From CAZIOH01 sp964540815 (GTDB lineage: Bacteria; Myxococcota_A; Polyangia; Fen-1088), in assembly GCA_964540815.1 (NCBI GenBank), contig CAZIOH010000112.1, positions 1 through 20,526 of the forward strand: a stretch of 20,526 nucleotides of DNA, read 5' to 3'. This document shows, piece after piece, positions 1-7,649 of the stretch (positions are counted from its first letter, which is position 1; each line of letters begins with the position of its first letter). Made by a program: the position numbers and the translations under genes. The notes beneath the pieces were generated by a model. That model was given only the letters and a program-made list of their open reading frames with translations. It had not been told where the DNA came from and did not search any database.

Positions 1-177
1 GCCCGCTTCTCGGGTGAGGGCAACTGGATTGTCTCCGGGAACACCGCGCTGCACGTGCCGACCAGCGAGACCGTGGTCTTTGCCCCCACCGCCGAAATAT
101 CCACCTTCGCCCCCAACGGCGACATCATCGCCGTCCTCGACGACAGCACGCTCGCGCGCTACTGTCGAACGCCGTAG
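1..177 (+). CDS. C-terminal end of an unidentified protein (5' truncated)
   Basis: Frame 1 is open from the first base to a TAG at 175-177, giving 58 residues with strong G/C third-position bias. The visible sequence ends with short beta-strand-like stretches such as NGDIIAVLDDSTLARYC, which would suit the last blade of a beta-propeller or another beta-rich domain, but no family can be named from so short a tail. The gene runs toward the minus-strand lipoprotein gene that ends at 230, so the two are convergent with about 50 bp between them. The start lies outside the window. Confidence 0.55.
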   Translation, partial: ARFSGEGNWIVSGNTALHVPTSETVVFAPTAEISTFAPNGDIIAVLDDSTLARYCRTP

Positions 178-229
178 AGCCGGTCGTCACTGGCTGAGCC
201 GGGCAGGATCGATCGCCCGGACTTCCGGC

Positions 230-1330
230 CTACATGCAGTTCAGGCGGGTGGTCCCGATCGCGAAATCGTCGATCCACATGTCCCCGGCGACACTGTCTG
301 CGGCGTCGTGTTGATAGCCGATGCACTGAGAGGTCAGGTTGGGAAGTCCCACATTCGGCAAGCTCGCAAGCTGAGCGCCGTTCATGTACAAGGTCACCGA
401 GCCGGTGGCTCCGGTCGCGGCAATCTGCCATTCGAAGCATGTCCACGCCCCGCGCGGGAGAGGCGTGTTGGAGCTCGCAGTCTCGCCGGTTCCAGCCCCG
501 GTGGTGGAATCGACATTGATGGTCATGATCCCACCCTGGGTGCTGAGGGCCCGAACGCCGTGAGTCTGTAAATACCCATCCGAGGTCTCGAGGTAGACGT
601 CGGGGCCAGCGCTCGACGGATCGTTCATGATGAACATCCACACCCGTCCCCAGAGTGGCAAACCCAGGAGTCCCTGGTTTTCGCAAATGAACGTGAACCC
701 CTCGGTCGCGGTGAAGCTCATGTGGACCGAATTGGTGCCCGTGTGGGCTTTGTCGGAGACGACCTCCACGACGTTGCCGAAGACCGAACTGTCCACCATC
801 CAAGGGAACCTGGGGAACCCGGGCTTCATGGAGCCCTCGAATCCATCGCAGAATAGCCCGGCGCATGCTCCCGAGCCCGAGCCGCCCAGGGAGCCCGCCG
901 GGCTACCCCCGGTGGCCCTGGCGCCACCTGCGGGGCCCGGTGCCTCATCCGAGCCGGGTGCACCTCCCACGCCCGGTGCCCCACCCGAGCCGGCTGCTCC
1001 GCCAGAGTCGTCGGGCGCGCCGCCCAGGCCCGCGGGCAACGAGCCGCCGCCGGAACCGCTCAGGTCCGGGGCGCGGGCCGAGCTACGGCCCCCCTGGCCC
1101 GCCTCCTTGCCCATGGCCCCACCGGAGCTCGTCGGGAGGGAAGCACCACCGGAACCGGGGGGAACGCTGGCCCCGCCAGATCCCGCTGGCATCGTCGCGC
1201 CTCCAGGGCCGGTGGATGAATCGCCGCCACTCCCGCCGCAGGTTGCAACGGCAGAGCAACAGGCCAATCCCAGCACAAGCCCGTGGCCGATACCGCGTCG
1301 AGGTGGAGATTTCGTGGTACGCATGGGCAT
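230..1330 (-). CDS. Gly-rich tethered surface lipoprotein with C-terminal beta-sandwich-like region
   Basis: The protein has 366 residues. A basic N-terminus (MPMRTTKSPPRR) is followed by a hydrophobic stretch ending in Cys residues (LGLACCSAVATC), a weak lipobox. Residues about 32-155 form a low-complexity Gly/Ser/Ala/Pro linker with SGGA-type repeats. The last ~210 residues start with LFCDGFEGS and contain conserved-looking aromatic, Gly and Cys positions (for example MWIDDFAIGT near the end). This pattern resembles the jelly-roll (LamG or polysaccharide-lyase-like) domains common in myxobacterial secreted proteins. No catalytic residues can be assigned, so a carbohydrate-binding role is inference only. 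A GGAG Shine-Dalgarno lies 4 nt before the first ATG and 10 nt before a second in-frame ATG (1324), so either may be used. GTTGTTC-containing direct repeats lie just upstream. Confidence 0.75.
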   Translation of the reverse strand: MPMRTTKSPPRRGIGHGLVLGLACCSAVATCGGSGGDSSTGPGGATMPAGSGGASVPPGSGGASLPTSSGGAMGKEAGQGGRSSARAPDLSGSGGGSLPAGLGGAPDDSGGAAGSGGAPGVGGAPGSDEAPGPAGGARATGGSPAGSLGGSGSGACAGLFCDGFEGSMKPGFPRFPWMVDSSVFGNVVEVVSDKAHTGTNSVHMSFTATEGFTFICENQGLLGLPLWGRVWMFIMNDPSSAGPDVYLETSDGYLQTHGVRALSTQGGIMTINVDSTTGAGTGETASSNTPLPRGAWTCFEWQIAATGATGSVTLYMNGAQLASLPNVGLPNLTSQCIGYQHDAADSVAGDMWIDDFAIGTTRLNCM

Positions 1331-1340
1331 CGGTCTCCTC

Positions 1341-1378
1341 TGTGAACAACAGGACCTGTGTGAACAACGAACAACAGG
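1341..1378 (-). promoter_or_regulatory. Short direct repeats upstream of the lipoprotein gene
   Basis: On the minus strand, CCTGTTGTTC occurs twice with a 25-bp period (plus-strand 1344-1353 and 1369-1378). GTTGTTCACA also occurs twice (1341-1350 and 1359-1368). The stretch is AT-richer than its surroundings and lies just upstream of the Shine-Dalgarno of the lipoprotein gene that starts at 1330. It could be a regulator site or a leader element; function is not shown by the sequence. Confidence 0.3.
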
Positions 1379-1725
1379 AAAGGAAGGCCAGAGAATCGGC
1401 AGGTCACGGCGGGTTCAGAAAGACGATCTGGAGGAAGGTGGGAGACGGGAGACGGCCGCGAGGGATGGCGCGAGGGATGGAAGACGGCCTGCACGCGAGC
1501 ACCGACCTGGTGCACCACCAGACGAATTCGGACCCCTCGACTCCCAGGCGGCCATCGGCCCTCCTCCGGAAGACGCTACATCAACCGTGGCGCTCCCCCA
1601 CCCATCTCGACAAGCGCGCATGCCTTCCGCCGCCGATGCTCCACTCGTACCGGGGGTCCAGTGTGTCGTGCTCATTGGCTTGCCCTACCGGGCGCCCTCG
1701 CGCACCCTCATCGCCGTGGCCCGCG
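1379..1725. other. No recognisable gene
   Basis: Open frames exist here because of the high GC content, but none gives a recognisable protein. The minus strand upstream of the lipoprotein gene should hold its promoter, yet no convincing -35/-10 pair was picked out. Confidence 0.4.
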
Positions 1726-1929
1726 TCACGGGTGACAAGGTCGCCTGACGCCCGCGGATGGGAGGCTCGCCCAGACCCTGCCGAGCTCGCCGAAGGTCAC
1801 CGCGCTGAAGGGCCCGGCCAGCTGGATGCGCAGCTCGGCGGTGGCCGCGATGAGGTAGTCGCGGCGGAATCGCCGATCGTCTCGCAGCCGCCGCTCAGTC
1901 GACGCATCAGGCAGCTCGTCCGGCCCCTG
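1726..1929 (-). pseudogene. Possible truncated coding fragment, unidentified
   Basis: The minus strand has a 67-codon open stretch between a TGA at 1930-1932 and a stop at 1726-1728. It has almost only G or C in third positions and a protein-like composition (for example RRFRRDYLIAATAELRIQL and FGELGRVWASLP). There is no ATG, and a stop lies just upstream close to the assembly gap. It looks like a remnant of a gene, or a gene broken by a sequence error, rather than a complete one. The family is not recognised. Confidence 0.25.
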
Positions 1930-2060
1930 TCACCCACCTTCGCCTGACGGCGTGGGCGATCCAATGTTCGCCCCGACCCGGCTCGGCTCGGCTCGGCCGA
2001 GACGTCGAGCCCGTCCCGGCCGGGACGCCGAGAATGACGGTCAGGGTCGGGTCGCCGGGT

Positions 2061-2160
2061 NNNNNNNNNNNNNNNNNNNNNNNNNNNNNNNNNNNNNNNN
2101 NNNNNNNNNNNNNNNNNNNNNNNNNNNNNNNNNNNNNNNNNNNNNNNNNNNNNNNNNNNN
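2061..2160. other. Assembly gap (100 Ns)
   Basis: Exactly 100 consecutive N bases, a conventional placeholder length for a scaffold join of unknown size. Sequence to the left (1-2060) and right (2161 onward) should be treated as two contigs whose adjacency is inferred by the assembler. Confidence 0.98.
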
Positions 2161-2166
2161 CGAGCC

Positions 2167-2182
2167 CGTCCCGGCCGGGACG
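2167..2182 (-). terminator. Palindrome just downstream of the GH9 stop
   Basis: A perfect 16-bp palindrome (CGTCCCGGCCGGGACG) begins 13 bp after the GH9 stop codon on the minus strand. It could fold into a GC-rich stem in the mRNA. No T-run follows, so a role as terminator or 3' end stabiliser is only a guess. Confidence 0.3.
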
Positions 2183-2195
2183 CCGAGAATGACGG

Positions 2196-4874
2196 TCAGG
2201 GTCGGGTCGCCGGGTCCGCGCGCCGCGCGACGGGGGCTGCCCGGCGCGCCACGTCGTCGAGGAAGGCGGCGTCCCAGGCCAGGGGAGCATTCCAGTTGAT
2301 GGCGACCTCGTTGGTGGAATACGAATCGACGTGGTCGACGTAGCACGTCTGCGGTGGGCAGCCGGCCATCCCGAGCGTGCGGATGTAGGGATCTTGCAGC
2401 ATCGAGTTCGGCCCACCTGAGACGGCCCCGGGCGGAGCCTCGGGGAGCTCGGGGTCCTTCTGGTGCGCCCACACCCGATGGTGCGGGTTGCGCAGGAAGT
2501 CCGTGCCGTAGCCGGCGACATAGCTGTGGGCCAGCGGATTGCGTCCGAGAATGTAATCGAGGCTGTCGACGACCCCGTTCGCATACCTGGTGGCTGCGGC
2601 CTCGCCGCTGGCGCTCCCACGGCAGAGCAGCGACGCCGTTCCCATCACCAGGGCGGCGTTCAAGACCCCGCCGTTCGATCCCCAGACGTACGATCGATCC
2701 GACGCCGCCGGCACCCGATACCCGCGCCTCGCGATGGTCTCGACGAGGCGATCGGCGGCCGCCAGGATGGCGGCGCGTGCCTCGGAAGCCTCGGCCTCGG
2801 CCTCGGCGCCGCCGAGCCGACCGGCGGCCTCGGCGAGCGAGATCTTTCCCAGCGCCGCGACGTGGTCCCATCCGAGGACTCCCCCCGCGGCGTCCGGAGC
2901 CCGCGACGCATGGAAGCGCGAGCGGACCAGCTCCTCGCGGTAGGCCGGTCGCAGGGTGGTCACGAAGAGCTCGGCGGCGGCCCAGTAGCGCTCGTCCTCG
3001 ATGTCGCCGTCACCGTACGCGCCCCCGCCCTGCCCGAGCGGCTCCGCAAGGATGGTCGGGGTGGCCCGGGCAGCGGCAAAGGCCGTCTCGGCGGCGGTGA
3101 GACAGCGGGCGGCGAAGGGCGGGTCGAGGGCCTTCCACAGGCGCGCCCCTTGCGCCGCGGTCGCCGCCAGATCGTACGTCGCGGCGGTGCTCACCGGGTG
3201 AAGGAAACGCTTGATGTCGTCCCGGTCGGGCATGGTCGGGATGGGCGACCAGGCCTCGCCGTGGATGCGTTGATGCACCATCCCCGCGTGCGGCTGCCCG
3301 GCCGGGACCTGCATCCTCAGCATGAACTCGAGGTTGAAGCGAGCCTCGTCGAGCAGGTCGGGGCGCCCGTTGCCCGCCTCGGGGATGTTCATCCGCCCAT
3401 CGGCGAAGTCACCCACCGTCACGCCGAATCGGCCGAGCGCCTCGAACTGGTTCTGCAGCGTCCACACGCTGATGCCGCTGTTGACGACGTACTTGCCATG
3501 ATCGCCGGCGTCGTACCAGCCGCCGCTGACGTCGAGGCTGTAGGTGCAGTGGGCCTCGGGCGCGCACGGGACGCTGCGATCCCCGAGGTGTCCGGCCGGA
3601 CGCGCGTAGGCGGGGGACCCGGCGAAGGGCATCCGGATGTCGACACCGCTGCGCTGGAGGTAAAAGAAGGCGAGCGCGTCGTACTTCAGGCGGCGGTAGA
3701 CCCCATGGACGACGTCGACGACGTCAACGATGTCGAATGGACCACTGCTCTCGGCGCCGACGCGCAGGCGCAGGCGCGTGCCCGGCGTGGTCACCGACGA
3801 GAAGTCGATCACATGGACCCGCTCGCCGGACGAGCGATCCACGCCGAAGGGCTGCGTCTGGCCAGTGGCTTCCACCTTGCCTTTCGCCGTGACGAGCTGC
3901 CAGGTGAGCGGGCCGGGCTCGAGCGTGGCGAACGTGGCGTGCTTGGCCAGCCCCGGGAGGTAACCAACCTGATTCACGCGGACGCGGGGGCGAGGCGTGC
4001 GGGCGGTTCGCTCGGCGGGCGCGGTGAACGCGGGATCGTTGAGCTCGACGTCGGCGACGCACACGGTGAACGGCGCTGGAACCGCCAGCGGGCCGCCAAA
4101 TTCGAGGACCACCTCGGCGTTGCCGTCGTCGGCGGGGCCGTCGAAGGTCCACGTCCCGGCGAGGGTCGCCGTCTCGGGTCGAGAAGCCAGCGTCGCGGTC
4201 CAGTAGTCCCGGGCGGCGAGACCCACGCCTCGAACCGTGGCGCGGATCCCGGTCGCGACGGTGGCGTGGGTGCGCAGCCGAAACTGGTAGGCGTGGCCGC
4301 GCACGAGGGCGAGCGGGCTCTGGCGCAGCGCCACGTCGAAGCTGTGCACCCCCGGCTCCTCGACCCGCAGGCAGAGCTCCCCATCCGCCGGAACCCGGTG
4401 GCCGTTGCGGGGCGAGTCGAAGGCCAGGCTCCATGGCCGCAGGGGGCGATCACCGTCTTCGCCGACCATCTCGGCCGGTCTTCCTTCCCCATCGAAAGCC
4501 CCGTTCCACAGCAGGTTGTCTCCGAGCGGCCGCGAGGACTGCGACGACAGCGTCCCGACGATGGCCGGTTGGGCGGGCCGAAGCCCAAGGCCCGCGCCTG
4601 AATCCGGCTTCAGCGCCGCCGGCGACCGAGCAGGAGCCGCGGCCGCCTCGAGGTGGGGGTCCGCTCCCGCCCGAGGAGCCGGTGTCGAGCCCGCCGCCAC
4701 GCACCCGGTCGCCAGAGCCGCCACGGCTCCGCCACCCGCGGCGACGGCCACCACCACCCGGAATCCAAGCACCAATCGCGGACGCGCGGCACGCGGGATC
4801 GGGATCGGGATCGACTCGGTCTCCGGATGGGCCTCCAGGTGGGTCTTCAGAGCGGCTGTCGCGTGTGTCGTCAT
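2196..4874 (-). CDS. GH9 cellulase (endoglucanase/cellobiohydrolase-type) lipoprotein with CBM4/9-like module
   Basis: 892 residues from the ATG at 4872-4874, chosen because AGGA lies 7 nt upstream; an ATG 13 codons earlier (4913) has no better site. A basic segment and hydrophobic helix end in a lipobox-like ATGC, so it is probably a lipoprotein. Residues ~120-285 look like a CBM4/9-type beta-sandwich (NLLWNGAFDGEG to FTVCVADVELNDP). About 290-375 form the Ig-like CelD_N domain (VRVNQVGYLPG), and about 385-880 the GH9 (alpha/alpha)6 barrel. The motif GGWYDAGDHGKYVVNSG carries the catalytic Asp pair D455/D458, and the C-terminal motif NEVAINWNAP carries the acid E856. NPHHR and GGPNSMLQDPY are also typical of GH9. 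It should cleave beta-1,4-glucan at the cell surface. The catalytic domain is complete. Confidence 0.95.
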   Translation of the reverse strand: MTTHATAALKTHLEAHPETESIPIPIPRAARPRLVLGFRVVVAVAAGGGAVAALATGCVAAGSTPAPRAGADPHLEAAAAPARSPAALKPDSGAGLGLRPAQPAIVGTLSSQSSRPLGDNLLWNGAFDGEGRPAEMVGEDGDRPLRPWSLAFDSPRNGHRVPADGELCLRVEEPGVHSFDVALRQSPLALVRGHAYQFRLRTHATVATGIRATVRGVGLAARDYWTATLASRPETATLAGTWTFDGPADDGNAEVVLEFGGPLAVPAPFTVCVADVELNDPAFTAPAERTARTPRPRVRVNQVGYLPGLAKHATFATLEPGPLTWQLVTAKGKVEATGQTQPFGVDRSSGERVHVIDFSSVTTPGTRLRLRVGAESSGPFDIVDVVDVVHGVYRRLKYDALAFFYLQRSGVDIRMPFAGSPAYARPAGHLGDRSVPCAPEAHCTYSLDVSGGWYDAGDHGKYVVNSGISVWTLQNQFEALGRFGVTVGDFADGRMNIPEAGNGRPDLLDEARFNLEFMLRMQVPAGQPHAGMVHQRIHGEAWSPIPTMPDRDDIKRFLHPVSTAATYDLAATAAQGARLWKALDPPFAARCLTAAETAFAAARATPTILAEPLGQGGGAYGDGDIEDERYWAAAELFVTTLRPAYREELVRSRFHASRAPDAAGGVLGWDHVAALGKISLAEAAGRLGGAEAEAEASEARAAILAAADRLVETIARRGYRVPAASDRSYVWGSNGGVLNAALVMGTASLLCRGSASGEAAATRYANGVVDSLDYILGRNPLAHSYVAGYGTDFLRNPHHRVWAHQKDPELPEAPPGAVSGGPNSMLQDPYIRTLGMAGCPPQTCYVDHVDSYSTNEVAINWNAPLAWDAAFLDDVARRAAPVARRADPATRP

Positions 4875-4993
4875 GCTTGCGTCCTCGTCTCCTTGGAACC
4901 TCGAGCCCAGCAAGCGGCGCGCCGACGGCTCGCCGGGAATGGGGCCAGGAACCTCCGCGTCGATCGCTCCGCCGTCGATCTCCCGAAGAGGCG

Positions 4994-5050
4994 CCGCGGA
5001 CGTCCGACGACGTCCCGCGGACGTCCGACGGCGTCGCGTCGACGTCCGCG
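4994..5050 (-). promoter_or_regulatory. 21-bp tandem repeats with palindromic core upstream of GH9
   Basis: Two adjacent 21-bp units (4994-5014 and 5015-5035) differ at one base, and a third degenerate, partly inverted unit follows (to about 5050). Each full unit contains the perfect 10-bp palindrome CGGACGTCCG. They lie 120-180 bp upstream of the GH9 start in the gap between GH9 and the next minus-strand ORF. Spacing of two helical turns places the palindromes on the same DNA face, as expected for cooperative operator binding. Confidence 0.4.
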
Positions 5051-5063
5051 GCCGCCGCCGCTG

Positions 5064-5460
5064 TCATCTGGAGCGCCCCGGTCTCCCCGCGTGGGGCGGA
5101 TCGAGAGGGCCGGTCGGGCCCGAGACGTCGAGCGGTGGACGGGCGTTCAATGCCAGCTGCCGGGCGGCTTCGGGAAACCACTCGCCAGCGGCCGGGTCCA
5201 CCGTCCCCCACAGCGGGTCGAAGTGGCTTCGCGCATCGCCGCCGATCCCCCACGGGTTGTAGCGCGCATGGTCCCAGGCGCGCGCCCCGCCCGCGATGTC
5301 ACACGACCCATCGGATCCGCCCGGCGTGGCCCAGACGAAGGCGTCGACCAGGGGAAACCCGGTGTCCGCGGTCGGCCGCGGGCCGAGTACCCGCGTCGGG
5401 GGATTGCACCATCCCCCTCGGGCCAGACCCTGGATGACCTCCGTACCGAAGAACCGGCTC
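5064..5460 (-). pseudogene. C-terminal fragment of a GH6 cellulase, fused in frame to a kinase-type TM/linker
   Basis: The last ~125 residues of this ORF match the C-terminal third of GH6 cellobiohydrolases/endoglucanases. GGWCNPPTRVLGPRPTADTG aligns with the fungal Cel6A segment WCN..G.RPSANTG. VDAFVWATPGGSDGSC aligns with LDSFVWVKPGGECDGTS, and AAGEWFPEAARQLALNA with AGAWFQAYFVQLLTNA. The upstream part with the two main catalytic Asp residues (D175 and D221 in Trichoderma Cel6A) is absent, so it cannot be an active GH6 enzyme. It is in frame with an upstream TM helix and a Ser/Thr/Pro-rich linker that belong to the kinase remnant. Either a gene fusion by deletion or an assembly chimera would explain it. 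The stop lies 187 bp upstream of the GH9 start. Confidence 0.7.
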
Positions 5461-6385
5461 TCGCGTGGCAGGGATGATCGCAGGCGCGATGGGCGACGGG
5501 GCGGCTCGACGGTCTCGGTGGAGACCGTGCCCGGCGCGGGGACCGTGGCCGTCGTGATCGGCGAAGCCGGCGAAGTCGTGGAAGCCCGCGAGATCGGCGC
5601 AGTCGAGTCGATGGGCCTGGCGAGCTCCCGATGTCCGAGACGGAGCGCGAGCGCGCCCACCAACGTCGCACCGACTGCCGCGCCGAGGGCCGGCATCGGG
5701 TTCGAGAGGCGCGCGGGAACCTGGCGTGCGCCGGCCCCCCGCCGCCGGCGCGGTCCGTGGGGGGGCGGCGTCCGGGGAGGCCTCGTCCTCGCAGGGAGCG
5801 CCCCCCACATCGCGACGAAGCGGCGGAGCTGGCCACACCCCGCGCCGAGCGAACGGCGCGAGGTCGCGACCGAGCGCCTCGGCGGAGGGATGCCGCAGCG
5901 GAGGATCGAACGCGAGGGCGCGGTCCACCGCGCCCGTCAACCCGGGCGGCAGGCCCGGGTGCGCGCCGGCGAGGGGCCGAGCCGGATGACACGCCACATG
6001 GTGCAGGAGTGCGTTGGGCGAGCCACCCGGGTGTGCCTTCTCTCCAGACAGCATCTCGAAGAGGATCGCGCCGATCGCGTACACGTCGATCCGGCCATCG
6101 ACGTGCTCTTCGCCTCGGGCCTGCTCGGGCGCCATGTACGCCGGCGTCCCGACGATCGCGCCGGTGCGGGTCGGCGCCTCGCCGCTGTCGACCTGCTCGA
6201 GCTTGGCGACGCCGAAATCGAGCACCTTCACCAGGTCCGTCCCGTCCTCGCGCCGGCAGACGAACAGATTCTCGGGCTTGAGATCTCGATGCACGATCCC
6301 CGCCGTGTGCGCGGCGGCCATCCACTGCAGACTTGCAGCGCGATCTCCGTGGCCCGCCCGACGGGCCCCCCCCCTCGGCGAGCAC
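5461..6385 (-). pseudogene. Ser/Thr protein kinase remnant (C-lobe plus TM), N-lobe missing and frameshifted
   Basis: A Hanks-type kinase C-lobe is clear: TAGIVHRDLKPENLFV (catalytic loop), KVLDFGVAKLE (DFG), VGTPAYMAPEQARG (APE), DVYAIGAILFEMLSGEKAH, and the closing PSAEALGRDLAPF. The N-lobe with the Gly loop, Lys and Glu is absent. Two frame changes are needed. One lies near 6320-6330, between ATEIALQVCS and MAAAHTAG. The other lies within about 5735-5765, at a C6 run (5735-5740) or a G7 run (5759-5765), to reach the TM helix ALGAAVGATLVGALALRLG (about 5630-5695) and the S/T/P-rich linker. Upstream it runs into an unrelated beta-barrel fragment and downstream into a GH6 tail. In Myxococcota such kinases are usually membrane-anchored regulators; this copy cannot bind ATP normally. 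Confidence 0.75.
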
Positions 6386-6784
6386 CCCAGTTCAGGACCT
6401 CTATCGAGTCGGCCAGCGCGTTGATGTTCCTGGCATCCAGGTGCCTCCGGGAAGTTGAGGGTGATGAAGGCCTGATCGATGCCCTGCTGCGCTTGCAGGT
6501 TGCGATAGCCACCCGACGTCTGCGAGTAGCCGTCGACGACGACGGCCATCATCGCCCGGGAGTTGCCGTAGGAGAAGTTCAGCTGCGACCAGGGGCCCGT
6601 GATGGTGTTCGTGTACTGCCAGTCGATGGCGCTCGCTCCGCGGACGCGAGGGGTGCTGTGCAGCTGCGTGCCCGAGGTGACCGGAGAGGGCGCTTGCATC
6701 GTGATCAGCGTCGACGGCGTGGGTGGACCGAAGCTGACCCGCATGGGCCGCGCAGGTAGCCGTGGAAGCTGAATCTCCAGTCAT
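6386..6784 (-). pseudogene. Fragment of a putative outer-membrane beta-barrel protein
   Basis: On the minus strand, DDWRFSFHGYLRG in one frame continues after a frame change (about 6745) into MRVSFGPPTPS and then AIDWQYTNTITGPWSQLNFS, YGNSRAMMAVVVDGYSQTS and QAQQGIDQAFITLNFPEA. The alternating aromatic/polar strands, and my recollection of similar N-terminal regions in myxobacterial porin-like proteins, suggest an outer-membrane beta-barrel. Only about 130 residues are present. The signal peptide and all later strands are missing, and homology stops near 6435-6440, where the sequence changes abruptly to kinase-like material. The product name is tentative; the truncated state is more certain. 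Confidence 0.45.
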
Positions 6785-6893
6785 CCGCCGAACCCGCGCT
6801 CACCCGAGGTCGAGGACCAACGACGCACCCAAGCTAGAGCCGGCGGAGATGCGTCGGTTGGACCAGATCAGCGCCAGGGAGGCCCCCCTCCCT

Positions 6894-7649
6894 TCACGGC
6901 GCTTGCGCTGGCCGACGAGCCTCGGCGCGCGCGCGGTCGGAGAGGTGCGCCAGCATCTTGACGAAATCTTGAATCCGCGCAGCCCCCACCTGGCAATCCT
7001 CGAGCATGGCCACGACCGGCGCGATGCCCGCAAGGGTCCGCAGAGGCGGGCGGAGGGCCTCGAGGGACTGGCTGAGATTGATCATCATCATCGCGAGCGG
7101 ATCGTTGATTTCATGCGCCAGGAGATCCGTGGCCCGACCGAGCGACGCGAGACGGTCCTCGAGCTCCAGCCGGTCTTCGGCGGCCCGGTGGTGTTGCGCT
7201 GGCACGGCCCGCGCGACCTCGGACAGAAGCGCCTCCGGGCCGACGGGGGCACCCTCGACCGAGGCTCCGTCCTGCGGCTTGCCCGACACGATCACCGTGT
7301 GCACGCCCTTGTCGGCGGAGATCGACACCACCGGGATGTGGCCGAGCTTCGGGTCTTCCCGCAGGAACAGCAGGAATTGCCAGCCGCTCGAGACGGCTGC
7401 GAGATCGAGCACGACGACATCGGGCAGGGCGTCGGTGTAGAAGGCTTCGAGCGCCTCGCAGACGTTGCCCACGACGTCGACCTCGTAGCCCGCCGCCGCC
7501 AGGAGCCTGGACGTGCCCGTCTCACTCGCCTCAATCGTCCCCGCGTCCCCGACGACGAGGACGCGCCGCCCAAGGCCTTTCCGGTTCCTGGCATCGACGC
7601 TCAGGTCGCCCGATGCTTTCAGCTCCCGTGCTTCGGACTTCCGGACCAT
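6894..7649 (-). CDS. Receiver-HisKA protein lacking the ATPase domain
   Basis: 251 residues. Residues ~28-140 look like a response-regulator receiver: RRVLVVGDAG at the start and VVVLDLAAVSSGWQF with the phospho-acceptor D82. After a short helix (HHRAAEDRLELEDRLASLG) comes a HisKA dimerisation helix with the H-box LLAHEINDPLAMM (H179). The protein then ends with RIQDFVKMLAHLSDRARAEA, about where a HATPase domain would normally begin, and no N/G boxes are found in any frame downstream. The acidic pair usual near the start of a receiver is reduced (VVGDAG). A GGGAGAGG Shine-Dalgarno lies 5 nt before the ATG. It may be a truncated hybrid kinase, or a phosphotransfer/dimerisation protein. The neighbouring genes are broken, which favours truncation. 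Confidence 0.7.
   Translation of the reverse strand: MVRKSEARELKASGDLSVDARNRKGLGRRVLVVGDAGTIEASETGTSRLLAAAGYEVDVVGNVCEALEAFYTDALPDVVVLDLAAVSSGWQFLLFLREDPKLGHIPVVSISADKGVHTVIVSGKPQDGASVEGAPVGPEALLSEVARAVPAQHHRAAEDRLELEDRLASLGRATDLLAHEINDPLAMMMINLSQSLEALRPPLRTLAGIAPVVAMLEDCQVGAARIQDFVKMLAHLSDRARAEARRPAQAP

Larger units (their letters stand above)
2006..2215. repeat. Exact 55-bp direct repeat flanking the assembly gap
   Basis: Bases 2006-2060 and 2161-2215 are identical over 55 bp and directly abut the N run on each side. Each copy contains the 16-bp palindrome CGTCCCGGCCGGGACG (2012-2027 and 2167-2182). The end of the GH9 gene, including its stop codon at 2196-2198, lies inside the right-hand copy. 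A 55-base terminal overlap equals a k-mer length commonly used by de Bruijn assemblers, so the two contigs probably overlap here and the N run may be spurious. Confidence 0.85.

Noticed and set aside
2006..2215. 55-bp repeats as attachment sites or ends of a mobile element
   Set aside because: They abut a 100-N gap exactly at contig ends and no integrase or transposase is nearby; an assembly overlap explains them better.
2463..4601. A 712-codon open frame on the plus strand opposite GH9
   Set aside because: It mirrors the GH9 codons; the minus strand has complete GH9 motifs, and high GC makes long antisense frames common.
4994..5050. CRISPR array from regularly spaced repeats
   Set aside because: Units are directly adjacent with no spacers, only two to three copies, and no cas genes are present.
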